A stretch of 9,383 nt of DNA. It comes from an uncultured beta proteobacterium (GTDB taxonomy: Bacteria > Pseudomonadota > Gammaproteobacteria > Burkholderiales > Burkholderiaceae). Both the position numbers and the translations under genes were made by a program. Shown in pieces: positions 1 to 5,900 of the stretch. The notes below the pieces were generated by a model, which saw only the letters and a program-made list of their open reading frames with translations, was not told where the DNA came from and ran no database searches. The first letter of the stretch is position 1. Each line of letters opens with the position of its first letter. The stretch lies in contig CAJARE010000334.1 of NCBI GenBank assembly GCA_903944255.1, positions 1 through 9,383 of the forward strand, read 5' to 3'.

Positions 1-739
1 CTTGGCTCCATTGCGGATTAGCATGAATGATCCATGTCTCTAGGCCCGAGCGATTTGGTTTGGAGTTATTCCGAGACATCCAGCTAACAATCTCATCATT
101 AATAAATGCTGCATCAAACGGAAGATGTAAATTTTCTTTAAAGCTTGCCATCACTGTCCAGCAACCTTGCATATTGGCATGATTGGCAACTTCTTCAATT
201 GTTTTATTGATCGATTTGGTAAGGGCGACAGATTGTGGTCCAGGCAGCGCTAACACAAGCCAATCAAATTGCTGCTCAATATCTCCAGATTCTAAGCTGT
301 GCAGTAACCATTTACCATGATCAAAAGTGAGGCGATCAATGGTTTGATTGAGATGAATGGGCAGATCCTTTGCTAAATGTTTGCCAGGAGAATTCATGGC
401 TGGAGTACCAACGTAACGGTTTTCAGAAGAGATATGGTCTTGCCATTGCTTGTCTTTAAACACTTTTAAACGTGGATTCCAGATGGCAGCTACATCACTA
501 TCAATCCATTTATTAAGCTCTTTAATGAATAGGGGATCTCTAGCAGTGAAATACTGAGCACCGTGGTCTGCAGACCAGTCGTTCGCATTGCGAGTGCTCA
601 TTCTGCCGCTGACCCCACGACTCTTTTCATAGAGTTGAACCTGAAAGCCGAGCGCTTTTAATTGAGTAGCACAGTTAAGCCCTGCAATACCAGCACCAAT
701 GATTGCAACAGAGGTCTCTTTGGGCTGATGCTTATTCAT
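1..739 (-). CDS. Renalase-like FAD/NAD(P)-dependent amine oxidoreductase, C-terminus cut by window edge
   Basis: An open frame of about 246 codons runs from an ATG at 739 to the left edge with no stop, so the C-terminal part lies outside the window. Residues 11-20 form a Rossmann dinucleotide-binding motif (VAIIGAGIAG, GxGxxG), followed by the acidic residue E38 at the end of beta-2 (LYEKS), which in this fold binds the FAD ribose. A GxSGR-type segment and a DHGAQYFTARDP motif follow, as in the renalase-like family (COG3380). The last visible residues (WIIHANPQWS) match the family's substrate-domain strand. Bacterial renalases oxidise aberrant reduced nicotinamide isomers; for this branch the substrate is not established, so I assign family only. 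The start codon lies inside the end of the upstream alkB-type gene (8-nt overlap, ATGAATAA), which points to co-transcription and translational coupling. Membership of the FAD oxidoreductase family is clear; the exact reaction is not. Confidence 0.85.
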   Translation of the reverse strand, partial: MNKHQPKETSVAIIGAGIAGLNCATQLKALGFQVQLYEKSRGVSGRMSTRNANDWSADHGAQYFTARDPLFIKELNKWIDSDVAAIWNPRLKVFKDKQWQDHISSENRYVGTPAMNSPGKHLAKDLPIHLNQTIDRLTFDHGKWLLHSLESGDIEQQFDWLVLALPGPQSVALTKSINKTIEEVANHANMQGCWTVMASFKENLHLPFDAAFINDEIVSWMSRNNSKPNRSGLETWIIHANPQWSQ

Positions 740-1361
740 TGCTGATGATCATTTTTCTAAAGGTTAGGTTAATACGAGGCGTATGAATGGTTTTGGTTTT
801 CAGTAAAGCGTGCTGCCAAAATTGTTGAGTAGGTGAGTGCATGATGAGAACGCTACCATTTTCTAGAAAAAGAGGAGCGACTAATTTGTCTTTCTTGTGC
901 TTAAAAGAAAATTTACGGGTAGAGCCAAGGCTTAGAGATGCGATGGGAGATTGTGCATCCAGTTCCTTTTCATCATCACTATGCCAGCCCATCCCATCTG
1001 CACCATCATGATAAAAATTGAGCAGGCAGGAATTAAAGTCTGATTTGGCAAGCTCTTCTAATTGGTATTTAATCGCTAGTAATTCTGATGTCCAGGGTTG
1101 AGCGTGCTTTTTTACTCCGGAGTAGGTATAAGCACAATTCTGATCTCCAACCCAAGCCACCTTGCGACGAGTGCTGACTAGTTTCCCAAACATCAGGAGT
1201 CGATCTGATTCCCACTGAAGCGACTGTTGCAAACGATCAAGTAGTTTGGCGCTCTCTGCCGTATTGATCCATTCTGGATAGTAGTAAATAGACCCATCTT
1301 TAGGCAAGAGGTTGAGCCTACTTTGGGTTAGATCAGCATTAAATAGGGAAGCTTGATTCAT
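732..1361 (-). CDS. alkB: AlkB-family 2-oxoglutarate/Fe(II) dioxygenase (DNA dealkylation repair)
   Basis: A 209-aa protein of the 2OG-Fe(II) oxygenase superfamily, closest by motif layout to the short ALKBH2/ALKBH3-like bacterial AlkB group. It would oxidatively remove methyl groups from damaged bases such as 1-methyladenine and 3-methylcytosine. Counting from the ATG at 1361, the iron triad is H127 and D129 (GWHSDDE) and H184 (WQHALL). The 2-oxoglutarate-binding arginines are R196 and R202 (RINLTFR). The substrate-loop segment NFYHDGADGMGWHSD is typical of the group. An in-frame TTG directly precedes the ATG; an in-frame TGA at 1379-1377 rules out anything longer. I chose the ATG because neither start has a good Shine-Dalgarno sequence and ATG is the stronger codon. 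A 20-codon ORF with a better ribosome site overlaps this start in another frame (see 1339-1401). The 3' end overlaps the renalase-like gene by 8 nt. Catalytic residues are complete, so activity is expected. The symbol is by family; E. coli-type substrate range is not implied. Confidence 0.9.
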   Translation of the reverse strand: MNQASLFNADLTQSRLNLLPKDGSIYYYPEWINTAESAKLLDRLQQSLQWESDRLLMFGKLVSTRRKVAWVGDQNCAYTYSGVKKHAQPWTSELLAIKYQLEELAKSDFNSCLLNFYHDGADGMGWHSDDEKELDAQSPIASLSLGSTRKFSFKHKKDKLVAPLFLENGSVLIMHSPTQQFWQHALLKTKTIHTPRINLTFRKMIISNE

Positions 1362-1401
1362 CAAAAGAATGGGACGTCAGCAACGAATGAATAAAAACCA
1401 T
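1339..1401 (-). other. Possible 20-codon upstream ORF overlapping the alkB start
   Basis: On the minus strand an AAGGA Shine-Dalgarno-like sequence (1412-1408) lies 6 nt before an ATG at 1401. The reading frame runs 20 codons to a TAA at 1341-1339, ending 20 nt inside the alkB-type gene in a different frame. The alkB start itself has no recognisable ribosome site, so translation of this leader could influence it. The peptide has no recognisable features and such ORFs also arise by chance in AT-rich spacers. Whether it is translated cannot be judged from one sequence. Confidence 0.2.
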
Positions 1402-1507
1402 AGAATATCCTTAATTTCAATTTCATGATGGACTACAACAAGTTCAAATATTTTTTAACTTTATAGACTATCCAAATAAACACACCAGAAAAATAAAGTC
1501 ATTTGAC
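1402..1507. promoter_or_regulatory. Divergent spacer between alkB-type and exonuclease genes
   Basis: This AT-rich spacer must hold promoters in both directions. T-rich runs and -10-like hexamers are present, for example TATAGA at 1463-1468 on the plus strand and TATTCT just upstream of the short ORF on the minus strand. No convincing TTGACA-like -35 element sits at 16-18 nt from either, so I do not assign a definite promoter. No LexA-like or Ada-like operator is recognisable by eye. Confidence 0.3.
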
Positions 1508-2899
1508 GTGGATATTCAAGCGGCCTCATACCCTAAATTAGCATTTGTAGATATTGAAACTACTGGGTCTCATTTCGATCGCGATCGCATTACAGAAATT
1601 GGAATCAAAACCCTTGCTGGTAATGAAATTCAGGTATGGGAGCAGTTAATTAACCCACAAACCTTTATCCCACAAAATATCCAACGACTGACTGGTATAT
1701 CTCCAAAGATGGTAGAGGGTAAACCATCTTTTGATCAGATTGCAAGAGAGTTAAAGCAAGAGCTTGAAGGAAAGATCTTCATTGCACACAACGCCAGATT
1801 TGATTATGGGTTTATCAAGGCTTCTTTTAAAAGAATGGGTATAGATTTCAAGCCTAAAGTACTGTGTACGGTAAAGCTTTCAAGATTGCTTTTTCCAGAT
1901 CAGCCCCGCCATAATTTAGATACGATTATTAATGCTCATGATCTGAAGGTTGGTGCTCGCCACCGTGCGCTAGGCGATGCAGATTTGTTATTACAGTTCT
2001 GGCGAGTATGTGAATCGAAGTTTGGGAAAGAAAAACTTCATGAGGTGATTAACCAGCTTGTTGGTAACCCTAGCCTGCCACCAAATATAGATAAGAAATT
2101 AATAGACTCTATTCCTGATGCCCCTGGGTGTTATATTTTTTATGGCGATAATAAGACTCCGCTGTATATCGGCAAGAGTATTTCGTTGCGTAGTAGAGTG
2201 ATGGGGCACTTTCAAGGTGCTCTAACCCAACGTAAAGAAATGAAGTTATCTTTGCAGGTAAGGGACATCGATTGGATAGAAACTAGTGGTGAGCTGGGCG
2301 CCTTAATTTTAGAGTCCCAGCTCATTAAAGAGCGGATGCCAAGTATGAATATTAAGCTTCGTCGCTCTAAGGATCTTTGTGCCTGGAGTCTAGAGCAGGA
2401 TGTAGCTGGGTTACTCAAGCCAATACTTGTCAATCAAAAGGATTTATTGCCAGGTCTTCAAGATAATCTTTACGGATTGTTTTACAGTAAAAGAGAGGCC
2501 CACTCTTATCTAAAGGCTGTGGCGAAAAAATATCGACTATGTGAGCTATTACTAGGACTAGAAAAAGCAATAGAAGGAAAATCCTGTTTTGGATACCAAG
2601 TAAAACAATGTGGCGGCGCTTGCATTGGAGTAATGCCTACTGAACTACATAATCTTCAGCTTAAGACTGCGATGAATCTCTATAAGGTTCAAGTTTGGCC
2701 CTATCAAGGCCCAATTGCTATCAATGACGGTGGGGAAATGATCGTTCTGGATAAGTGGTGTTATTTGGGCACAGCCATTAATGAAGATGAGTTGGTTGAG
2801 CTTACAAGCTCTGGCGATGTTGAATTCGATCTTGATATCTACAAGATCGTCAAAAAAGCTTTAGCTGGACACTACAAAAATCAAGTCATTCAGCTGTAA
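1508..2899 (+). CDS. DnaQ-type 3'-5' exonuclease fused to UvrC/Cho-type GIY-YIG nuclease
   Basis: A 463-aa two-domain nuclease. Residues 10-170 are a DEDDh exonuclease like DNA polymerase III epsilon: D15 and E17 (FVDIETTG), D99 (HNARFD), H152 and D157 (HRALGD). Residues 202-285 are a GIY-YIG domain as in UvrC and Cho: the GCY...LYIG pair (G207-Y209 and Y220-G222), R228 and R230, and the metal-binding E269 (LILESQLIKERMP). Residues 345-372 hold a UvrC-like cysteine group (C345, C360, C368, C372). Proteins with this fusion occur widely in bacteria and are thought to act in excision repair, one domain nicking 3' of damage and the other trimming; for this protein that is inference. The start is GTG at 1508, with a weak ribosome site. 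No in-frame ATG occurs before residue 68, well inside the exonuclease fold, so GTG is needed. The BLUF gene follows on the same strand after 103 bp. Domain assignment is firm; the physiological role is not. Confidence 0.92.
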   Translation: MDIQAASYPKLAFVDIETTGSHFDRDRITEIGIKTLAGNEIQVWEQLINPQTFIPQNIQRLTGISPKMVEGKPSFDQIARELKQELEGKIFIAHNARFDYGFIKASFKRMGIDFKPKVLCTVKLSRLLFPDQPRHNLDTIINAHDLKVGARHRALGDADLLLQFWRVCESKFGKEKLHEVINQLVGNPSLPPNIDKKLIDSIPDAPGCYIFYGDNKTPLYIGKSISLRSRVMGHFQGALTQRKEMKLSLQVRDIDWIETSGELGALILESQLIKERMPSMNIKLRRSKDLCAWSLEQDVAGLLKPILVNQKDLLPGLQDNLYGLFYSKREAHSYLKAVAKKYRLCELLLGLEKAIEGKSCFGYQVKQCGGACIGVMPTELHNLQLKTAMNLYKVQVWPYQGPIAINDGGEMIVLDKWCYLGTAINEDELVELTSSGDVEFDLDIYKIVKKALAGHYKNQVIQL

Positions 2900-2910
2900 T
2901 CTTTACAATG

Positions 2911-2928
2911 TCTAGTTGGCCCACTAGA
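2911..2928 (+). other. Small inverted repeat between nuclease and BLUF genes
   Basis: A perfect 6-bp inverted repeat (TCTAGT / ACTAGA) with a 6-nt loop lies 12 nt after the nuclease stop codon and is followed by only four A residues. It is too weak and lacks a T-run, so it is unlikely to be a strong terminator on the plus strand. Readthrough from the nuclease gene into the BLUF gene is therefore possible. The rest of the 103-bp spacer shows no clear promoter. Confidence 0.3.
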
Positions 2929-3002
2929 AAAGTAAATCTTGATCAGTAACGCTGGGGTAAATGCCTAGAGCAATTGATTCACGAGCTCTCTAATATTGGA
3001 AG

Positions 3003-3401
3003 ATGTCTCAGCTAATCGAATTAACTTACGTGAGTGAACCTGCACAAAGTATGTCATTTTTGGGCTTGATGCGGCTTTTATATCACTCGTATTCTAATAA
3101 CCAGGCCTTAGGTATTACTGGCGCGCTCATTTATGAAAATAATAAATTTGGTCAAGTGATTGAAGGGCCTGAGAAGGATATTGAAGCTTTATGGCAAAAA
3201 ATACAAAAAGACAGCCGACACAAAAATGTTCGCTTAATAGAATCTAAACACATCAGTGAGCGTAGCTTTAGTAAATGGACAATGGTTTTTCAAGGCAATG
3301 AAGAGATTGCTAAAAACTTGCCAGAAGTGAGCGCTGCTATTGAGGATATTGATTTTCCAGTAGGACACCCTTTATTAGTTGCTTTGAGAAACGGCAGCTA
3401 A
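3003..3401 (+). CDS. Single-domain BLUF blue-light photoreceptor (FAD-binding)
   Basis: A 132-aa short BLUF protein, close in size to PixD-type sensors and without an attached EAL or cyclase output domain. BLUF proteins bind FAD and respond to blue light by rearranging hydrogen bonds around the flavin. The key residues are all present: Y9 (LTYVS), the N32/N33 pair before GITG, Q51 (FGQVIEG), and W92 and M94 (KWTMVF). They correspond, with an offset of one, to PixD Y8, N31/N32, Q50, W91 and M93. Residues 1-95 form the ferredoxin-like domain. Residues 98-132 (NEEIAKNLPEVSAAIEDID and beyond) would be the two C-terminal cap helices that usually pass the signal to a partner protein. No partner is identifiable nearby. 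The ATG is fixed by Y9 at the N-terminus, but its best ribosome site (GGAAG) is almost adjacent to it, an unusually short spacing. It may be expressed with the nuclease gene upstream. Photochemistry is well supported; the output pathway is unknown. Confidence 0.95.
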   Translation: MSQLIELTYVSEPAQSMSFLGLMRLLYHSYSNNQALGITGALIYENNKFGQVIEGPEKDIEALWQKIQKDSRHKNVRLIESKHISERSFSKWTMVFQGNEEIAKNLPEVSAAIEDIDFPVGHPLLVALRNGS

Positions 3402-3570
3402 TGCTTGTTTGACTCAATTTAAATCTCATTATCATGAATAGGTTTTATAAGATTTGATATGAGTAACACTTCTTATGGTTTCCCTAGATTGGTCACATAA
3501 ATGCTGACACACCGACAAACAGGGGACGTAAACACTTGAAATCCTAAGGGTTTACTAGTTTTAAAGATTA
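3402..3570. other. Noncoding spacer between convergent BLUF and carbonic anhydrase genes
   Basis: This stretch after the BLUF stop has no ORF with a credible ribosome site on either strand. A 6-bp inverted repeat (GTAAAC at 3528-3533, GTTTAC at 3550-3555) with a 16-nt loop is visible but not followed by a T-run. A more GC-rich patch around 3508-3530 stands out from the AT-rich surroundings; I cannot assign it to any element. Confidence 0.4.
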
Positions 3571-3603
3571 TTGAGATACCCTCTTCATTAGAGGATATCT
3601 CAA
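3571..3603. terminator. Hairpin at the convergent end of the carbonic anhydrase gene
   Basis: A 13-bp stem with one mismatch (arms 3571-3583 and 3591-3603) and a 7-nt loop (TTCATTA) begins 6 nt beyond the carbonic anhydrase stop codon on the minus strand and 170 nt after the BLUF stop on the plus strand. The flanking sequence is AT-rich on both sides, but neither side has a clean run of T residues. It is the best candidate for a shared, bidirectional transcript end, or it may protect the 3' end of the carbonic anhydrase mRNA. Confidence 0.55.
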
Positions 3604-3609
3604 GTTTAA

Positions 3610-4368
3610 TCAAATAAGAGTTACGCGCCCGCTTGGTAGATCGTAAATTGCGCCAACAATCTTCAGACTTCCTTTCTTTACGCGCTCGCTCAAGATTGGA
3701 TTTGACTCCTTCAGCTTTTCAACATTTAGTCGAACATTTTCAACTGTGGTCGCGTTAAGTAGATCCTTGCCTTTAGTTTTTTTGCTAGCCTCTCTAACAG
3801 CAGGAGCAAGAGCTGTAGTCAGGGCCTGAATGTGTCCTGGGAAAGATACATTTTGCGTATATGCCTTAATCGAGGCATCAATCGCACCACAACTAGTGTG
3901 CCCCAAAACCATAATTAAAGGAGCGCCGAGAACAGCAGTCCCATATTCAAGACTTGCCAGAATATCCGTGTTAACAAAATTACCTGCTACTCGAGCTACA
4001 AAGAGGTCACCACGCTCTTCATTAAATGCCAGCTCGGGACTGATGCGGGAGTCAGCACAGCTGACGATACACGCGTAAGGATTTTGACCGCGTGCAAGAG
4101 CCCCTCTTGTTTCATCTACATTGATTTGTAATGTTTTGCTTTTGACATAAACATCATTCCCAGCCATCAGACGAGTAAGGGCTTGATCTGGATTGAGAAC
4201 ATTATCAGATTTAGGAGGATTTGCAGACTGAGCAATTGCAATACCTGCTGATGACATGAATCCGCCAACTGAAAGAAGGCCGGCTGACTTTAGCAGTGTT
4301 CGCCGAAGTGGATTATTAGGTAATTGGGATACTGCATTTAGTTTCTTGACATCACATAATGTACACAT
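3610..4368 (-). CDS. Tat-exported periplasmic beta-carbonic anhydrase
   Basis: A 252-aa zinc enzyme that interconverts CO2 and bicarbonate. The beta-class active site is complete: C104 with the D106-R108 dyad (CADSRISPELAF), and H157 and C160 (GHTSCGAI). Residues 22-27 (RRTLLK) form a twin-arginine motif, followed by a hydrophobic stretch and a likely cleavage site after A46 (AIAQ, cut between A46 and Q47). The enzyme should therefore be folded with its metal in the cytoplasm and exported to the periplasm. The ATG at 4368 is well supported by a strong Shine-Dalgarno sequence, GGGAGG at 4380-4375, 6 nt upstream. The 21 residues before the arginine pair are longer than usual and contain a CxxC (C2, C5) that would be lost on cleavage. 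The gene lies downstream of the porin on the same strand but is separated by 297 bp, so it probably has its own promoter. Family and export are both clear; why the CO2 chemistry is needed in the periplasm is unknown. Confidence 0.95.
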   Translation of the reverse strand: MCTLCDVKKLNAVSQLPNNPLRRTLLKSAGLLSVGGFMSSAGIAIAQSANPPKSDNVLNPDQALTRLMAGNDVYVKSKTLQINVDETRGALARGQNPYACIVSCADSRISPELAFNEERGDLFVARVAGNFVNTDILASLEYGTAVLGAPLIMVLGHTSCGAIDASIKAYTQNVSFPGHIQALTTALAPAVREASKKTKGKDLLNATTVENVRLNVEKLKESNPILSERVKKGSLKIVGAIYDLPSGRVTLI

Positions 4369-4374
4369 AAGTAA

Positions 4375-4380
4375 CCTCCC
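4375..4380 (-). promoter_or_regulatory. Strong ribosome binding site of the carbonic anhydrase gene
   Basis: GGGAGG on the minus strand, 6 nt before the ATG at 4368. It fixes the long N-terminus ahead of the twin-arginine motif as part of the protein. Confidence 0.85.
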
Positions 4381-4412
4381 TAATGGATATTTTTAACTCA
4401 TTTAGACTATAG

Positions 4413-4454
4413 AGTATATTTTTAGTCGAACTGAATAACTTAAGGGAATTCCCT
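4413..4454 (-). promoter_or_regulatory. Candidate carbonic anhydrase promoter with upstream palindrome
   Basis: On the minus strand a TATACT hexamer (4418-4413), one base from the -10 consensus, lies 44 nt before the start codon. No good -35 element sits at the expected distance. About 24 nt further upstream is a perfect 12-bp palindrome, AGGGAATTCCCT (4443-4454), placed where an activator or repressor could bind. The -10 is plausible and the operator role is a guess. Confidence 0.35.
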
Positions 4455-4665
4455 AGGTCGCTTTTCTATTTGTGCCACTAAGTAGGTAAGTAATCTCAAT
4501 CGATCTTCCACGGCATAGAATGATCCCTCCTAAGATAAAAACTGTAAGTATGTGTCGGGTAGTACACTCGCCCGACCTATCGGGATATCAATCTAGTATC
4601 TAGAGACCCCCAGCTGAAGTAAGCGCCTAATGAAGGGTCGGCTATTTCAAATTGAGAGAGATTTT
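4455..4665 (-). other. Spacer between porin and carbonic anhydrase: alternative hairpins and a short SD-led ORF
   Basis: Read on the minus strand, the sequence after the porin stop contains two overlapping inverted repeats that cannot form together: CCCGA/TCGGG (4584-4580 with 4575-4571, 4-nt loop) and GTCGGG/CCCGAC (4576-4571 with 4559-4554, 11-nt loop). About 14 nt on comes a run of five T residues, then a strong Shine-Dalgarno AGGAGG (4531-4526) 9 nt before an ATG at 4516 that opens only 6 codons (MPWKID, stop 4498-4496). A second frame from a GTG at 4511 stays open for 23 codons, but the spacing from that ribosome site is too long (14 nt). No standard porin terminator with a T-tract directly after the stop is visible. 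This may be a porin 3' end, an attenuator-like leader or a decayed gene. Confidence 0.35.
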
Positions 4666-5847
4666 TTAGAACGTGTGGCGCATACCCACTGCAAACGCAG
4701 AGACGTTTTGTGCAGGTGCAACAGGAGCTGCAGAGCTCATGTTATTTATCCCATAGATTCCGTATAAATTCGTGCGTTTACTTAAGTAATAATTTAAACC
4801 GGTCTGCCATGCAACAAAATTTGCGGTCGGTAACCCGCGGCCAAAATCCATAATAGATCCATTACCAATACTTGCCCAAGCTTCAATAACGGGCGATAGG
4901 TGCGCCCGAACACCAACTTGTTGAGCACTGCGTTTTGCATAGTATGAACTATCGATGGCACTAGTCACCTTACGATTAATATATTGCAAGTAGGCCTTCA
5001 AAATATTAAAGTCATAGGTAGCGGCAGCATAAATCTGGTTATCTTGAGTATTGATGCCGCCAGGTGGTAAAGCCCAAATCTCAGGAGTGGGATAATTTAC
5101 CGTGGTTGATGGGCTCGTATTTAAAGACTTGAGAGCCTGATAGGCTATACCAACATATAGCTTTTGGAATGTGTAATCTACTTGAAGACCCCAGCCAGTG
5201 TGATTATTTTTTGTAGCGGTAGTATTGTCAGAAGTTACAGTTGAACCATTCTGCACTAAAGCTCCCCCAACTTTGAATCCAGAAAAATCGACTGACTTGA
5301 TAGTTAAAGTATTTGCAGTTCTGTTCGTAAATGAATTGGTTGTATAGCTTGAGCCACCAGGAGGTACATAAGGCCTAACTCCTGGGTTGCCATTATTTTG
5401 TGTAGAAACCTGGGAAAATATAACGTTTCCAGGCATATGATTTCTCTGACCCACATCTGTTGCGGATATCTGATTGCTGACGGGGGTATATTGTGTGCCT
5501 ATCGCAAAATTGCCGATTGCGTTCATCCTCAACCCAACAAAAGATTGGCGATTAAACCAAGTAGAAGCAGTAGCATTATTTGGTTGTAAAGCAGTCTCAA
5601 CTGTAAAGAATGCGGATAAGCCCCCGCCTAAATCTTCATTTCCCCTAAATCCTAAACGGCTGATTTGCTGAATACCTTGCCCAAAATAACTGTTTGAAGC
5701 CTTGTCGGTTGGAGAGTTATCAGCACCATCTGATTTCTGGTTCACGTAACCCAGATCCATAATTCCATAAATAGATAAATTTGACTGAGCCTGAGCCGCG
5801 GTCACCAATGAAACTCCAGCAGCTAAGGCAAATAATGATTTTTTAAT
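4666..5847 (-). CDS. General bacterial porin (outer membrane, Gram-negative trimeric type) with ATT start
   Basis: A 393-aa outer-membrane porin of the Burkholderiales general type. The reading frame encodes a classic Sec signal peptide, two lysines, a hydrophobic core (SLFALAAGVSLV) and AQA as the cleavage signal. It is followed by the usual first strand of the mature protein (QSNLSIYGIMDLGYV). The protein ends in HTF, the C-terminal aromatic needed for barrel assembly. It should form a 16-stranded channel for small hydrophilic solutes. The signal peptide is preceded in frame by GAA then ATT at 5847, with TAG at 5862-5860 just upstream. Between that stop and a TTG at 5808 there is no ATG, GTG or TTG. 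Starting at 5808 would leave only a stub of the signal peptide (about 7 residues), so ATT is the likely start. AGGAG at 5861-5857 lies 9 nt upstream, a normal spacing. The barrel is uninterrupted and looks functional. An overlapping upstream ORF precedes it (5823-5900), and the divergent neighbour is another outer-membrane protein. Confidence 0.92.
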   Translation of the reverse strand: MKKSLFALAAGVSLVTAAQAQSNLSIYGIMDLGYVNQKSDGADNSPTDKASNSYFGQGIQQISRLGFRGNEDLGGGLSAFFTVETALQPNNATASTWFNRQSFVGLRMNAIGNFAIGTQYTPVSNQISATDVGQRNHMPGNVIFSQVSTQNNGNPGVRPYVPPGGSSYTTNSFTNRTANTLTIKSVDFSGFKVGGALVQNGSTVTSDNTTATKNNHTGWGLQVDYTFQKLYVGIAYQALKSLNTSPSTTVNYPTPEIWALPPGGINTQDNQIYAAATYDFNILKAYLQYINRKVTSAIDSSYYAKRSAQQVGVRAHLSPVIEAWASIGNGSIMDFGRGLPTANFVAWQTGLNYYLSKRTNLYGIYGINNMSSAAPVAPAQNVSAFAVGMRHTF

Positions 5848-5900
5848 TTCCTTGCACTCCTATTTAGCAATATTTTCACATCTTTTAATTCGTATGTCAC
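5823..5900 (-). other. Possible 25-codon leader ORF overlapping the porin ATT start
   Basis: A perfect AGGAGG (5911-5906) lies 5 nt before a GTG at 5900. The frame runs 25 codons (beginning MTYELKDVKI, ending NHYLP) to a TAG at 5825-5823, in a different frame from the porin. It passes over the porin ribosome site and the ATT codon and stops 22 nt beyond that ATT. The ribosome site is stronger than the porin's own. The peptide is basic and shows no known domain. It may be a translational control element for the porin or simply chance. Confidence 0.35.

Noticed and set aside
1362..1364. TTG start one codon upstream of the alkB ATG
   Set aside because: It adds one residue, has no better ribosome site, and ATG is the preferred codon.
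2212..2433. 73-codon minus-strand ORF inside the nuclease gene
   Set aside because: It lies wholly opposite the conserved GIY-YIG domain, has no ribosome site and its peptide shows no domain; it is a shadow frame.
3508..3530. GC-richer patch that resembles the end of a mobile element
   Set aside because: No matching inverted copy, target duplication or transposase remnant is present in the window.
3830..4078. 82-codon plus-strand ORF opposite the carbonic anhydrase
   Set aside because: It mirrors the conserved active-site region of the real gene and its composition is that of an antisense frame.
5666..5808. Porin start at the TTG at 5808
   Set aside because: It would cut the signal peptide down to about 7 residues and leave a clear lysine-hydrophobic leader untranslated upstream in frame.
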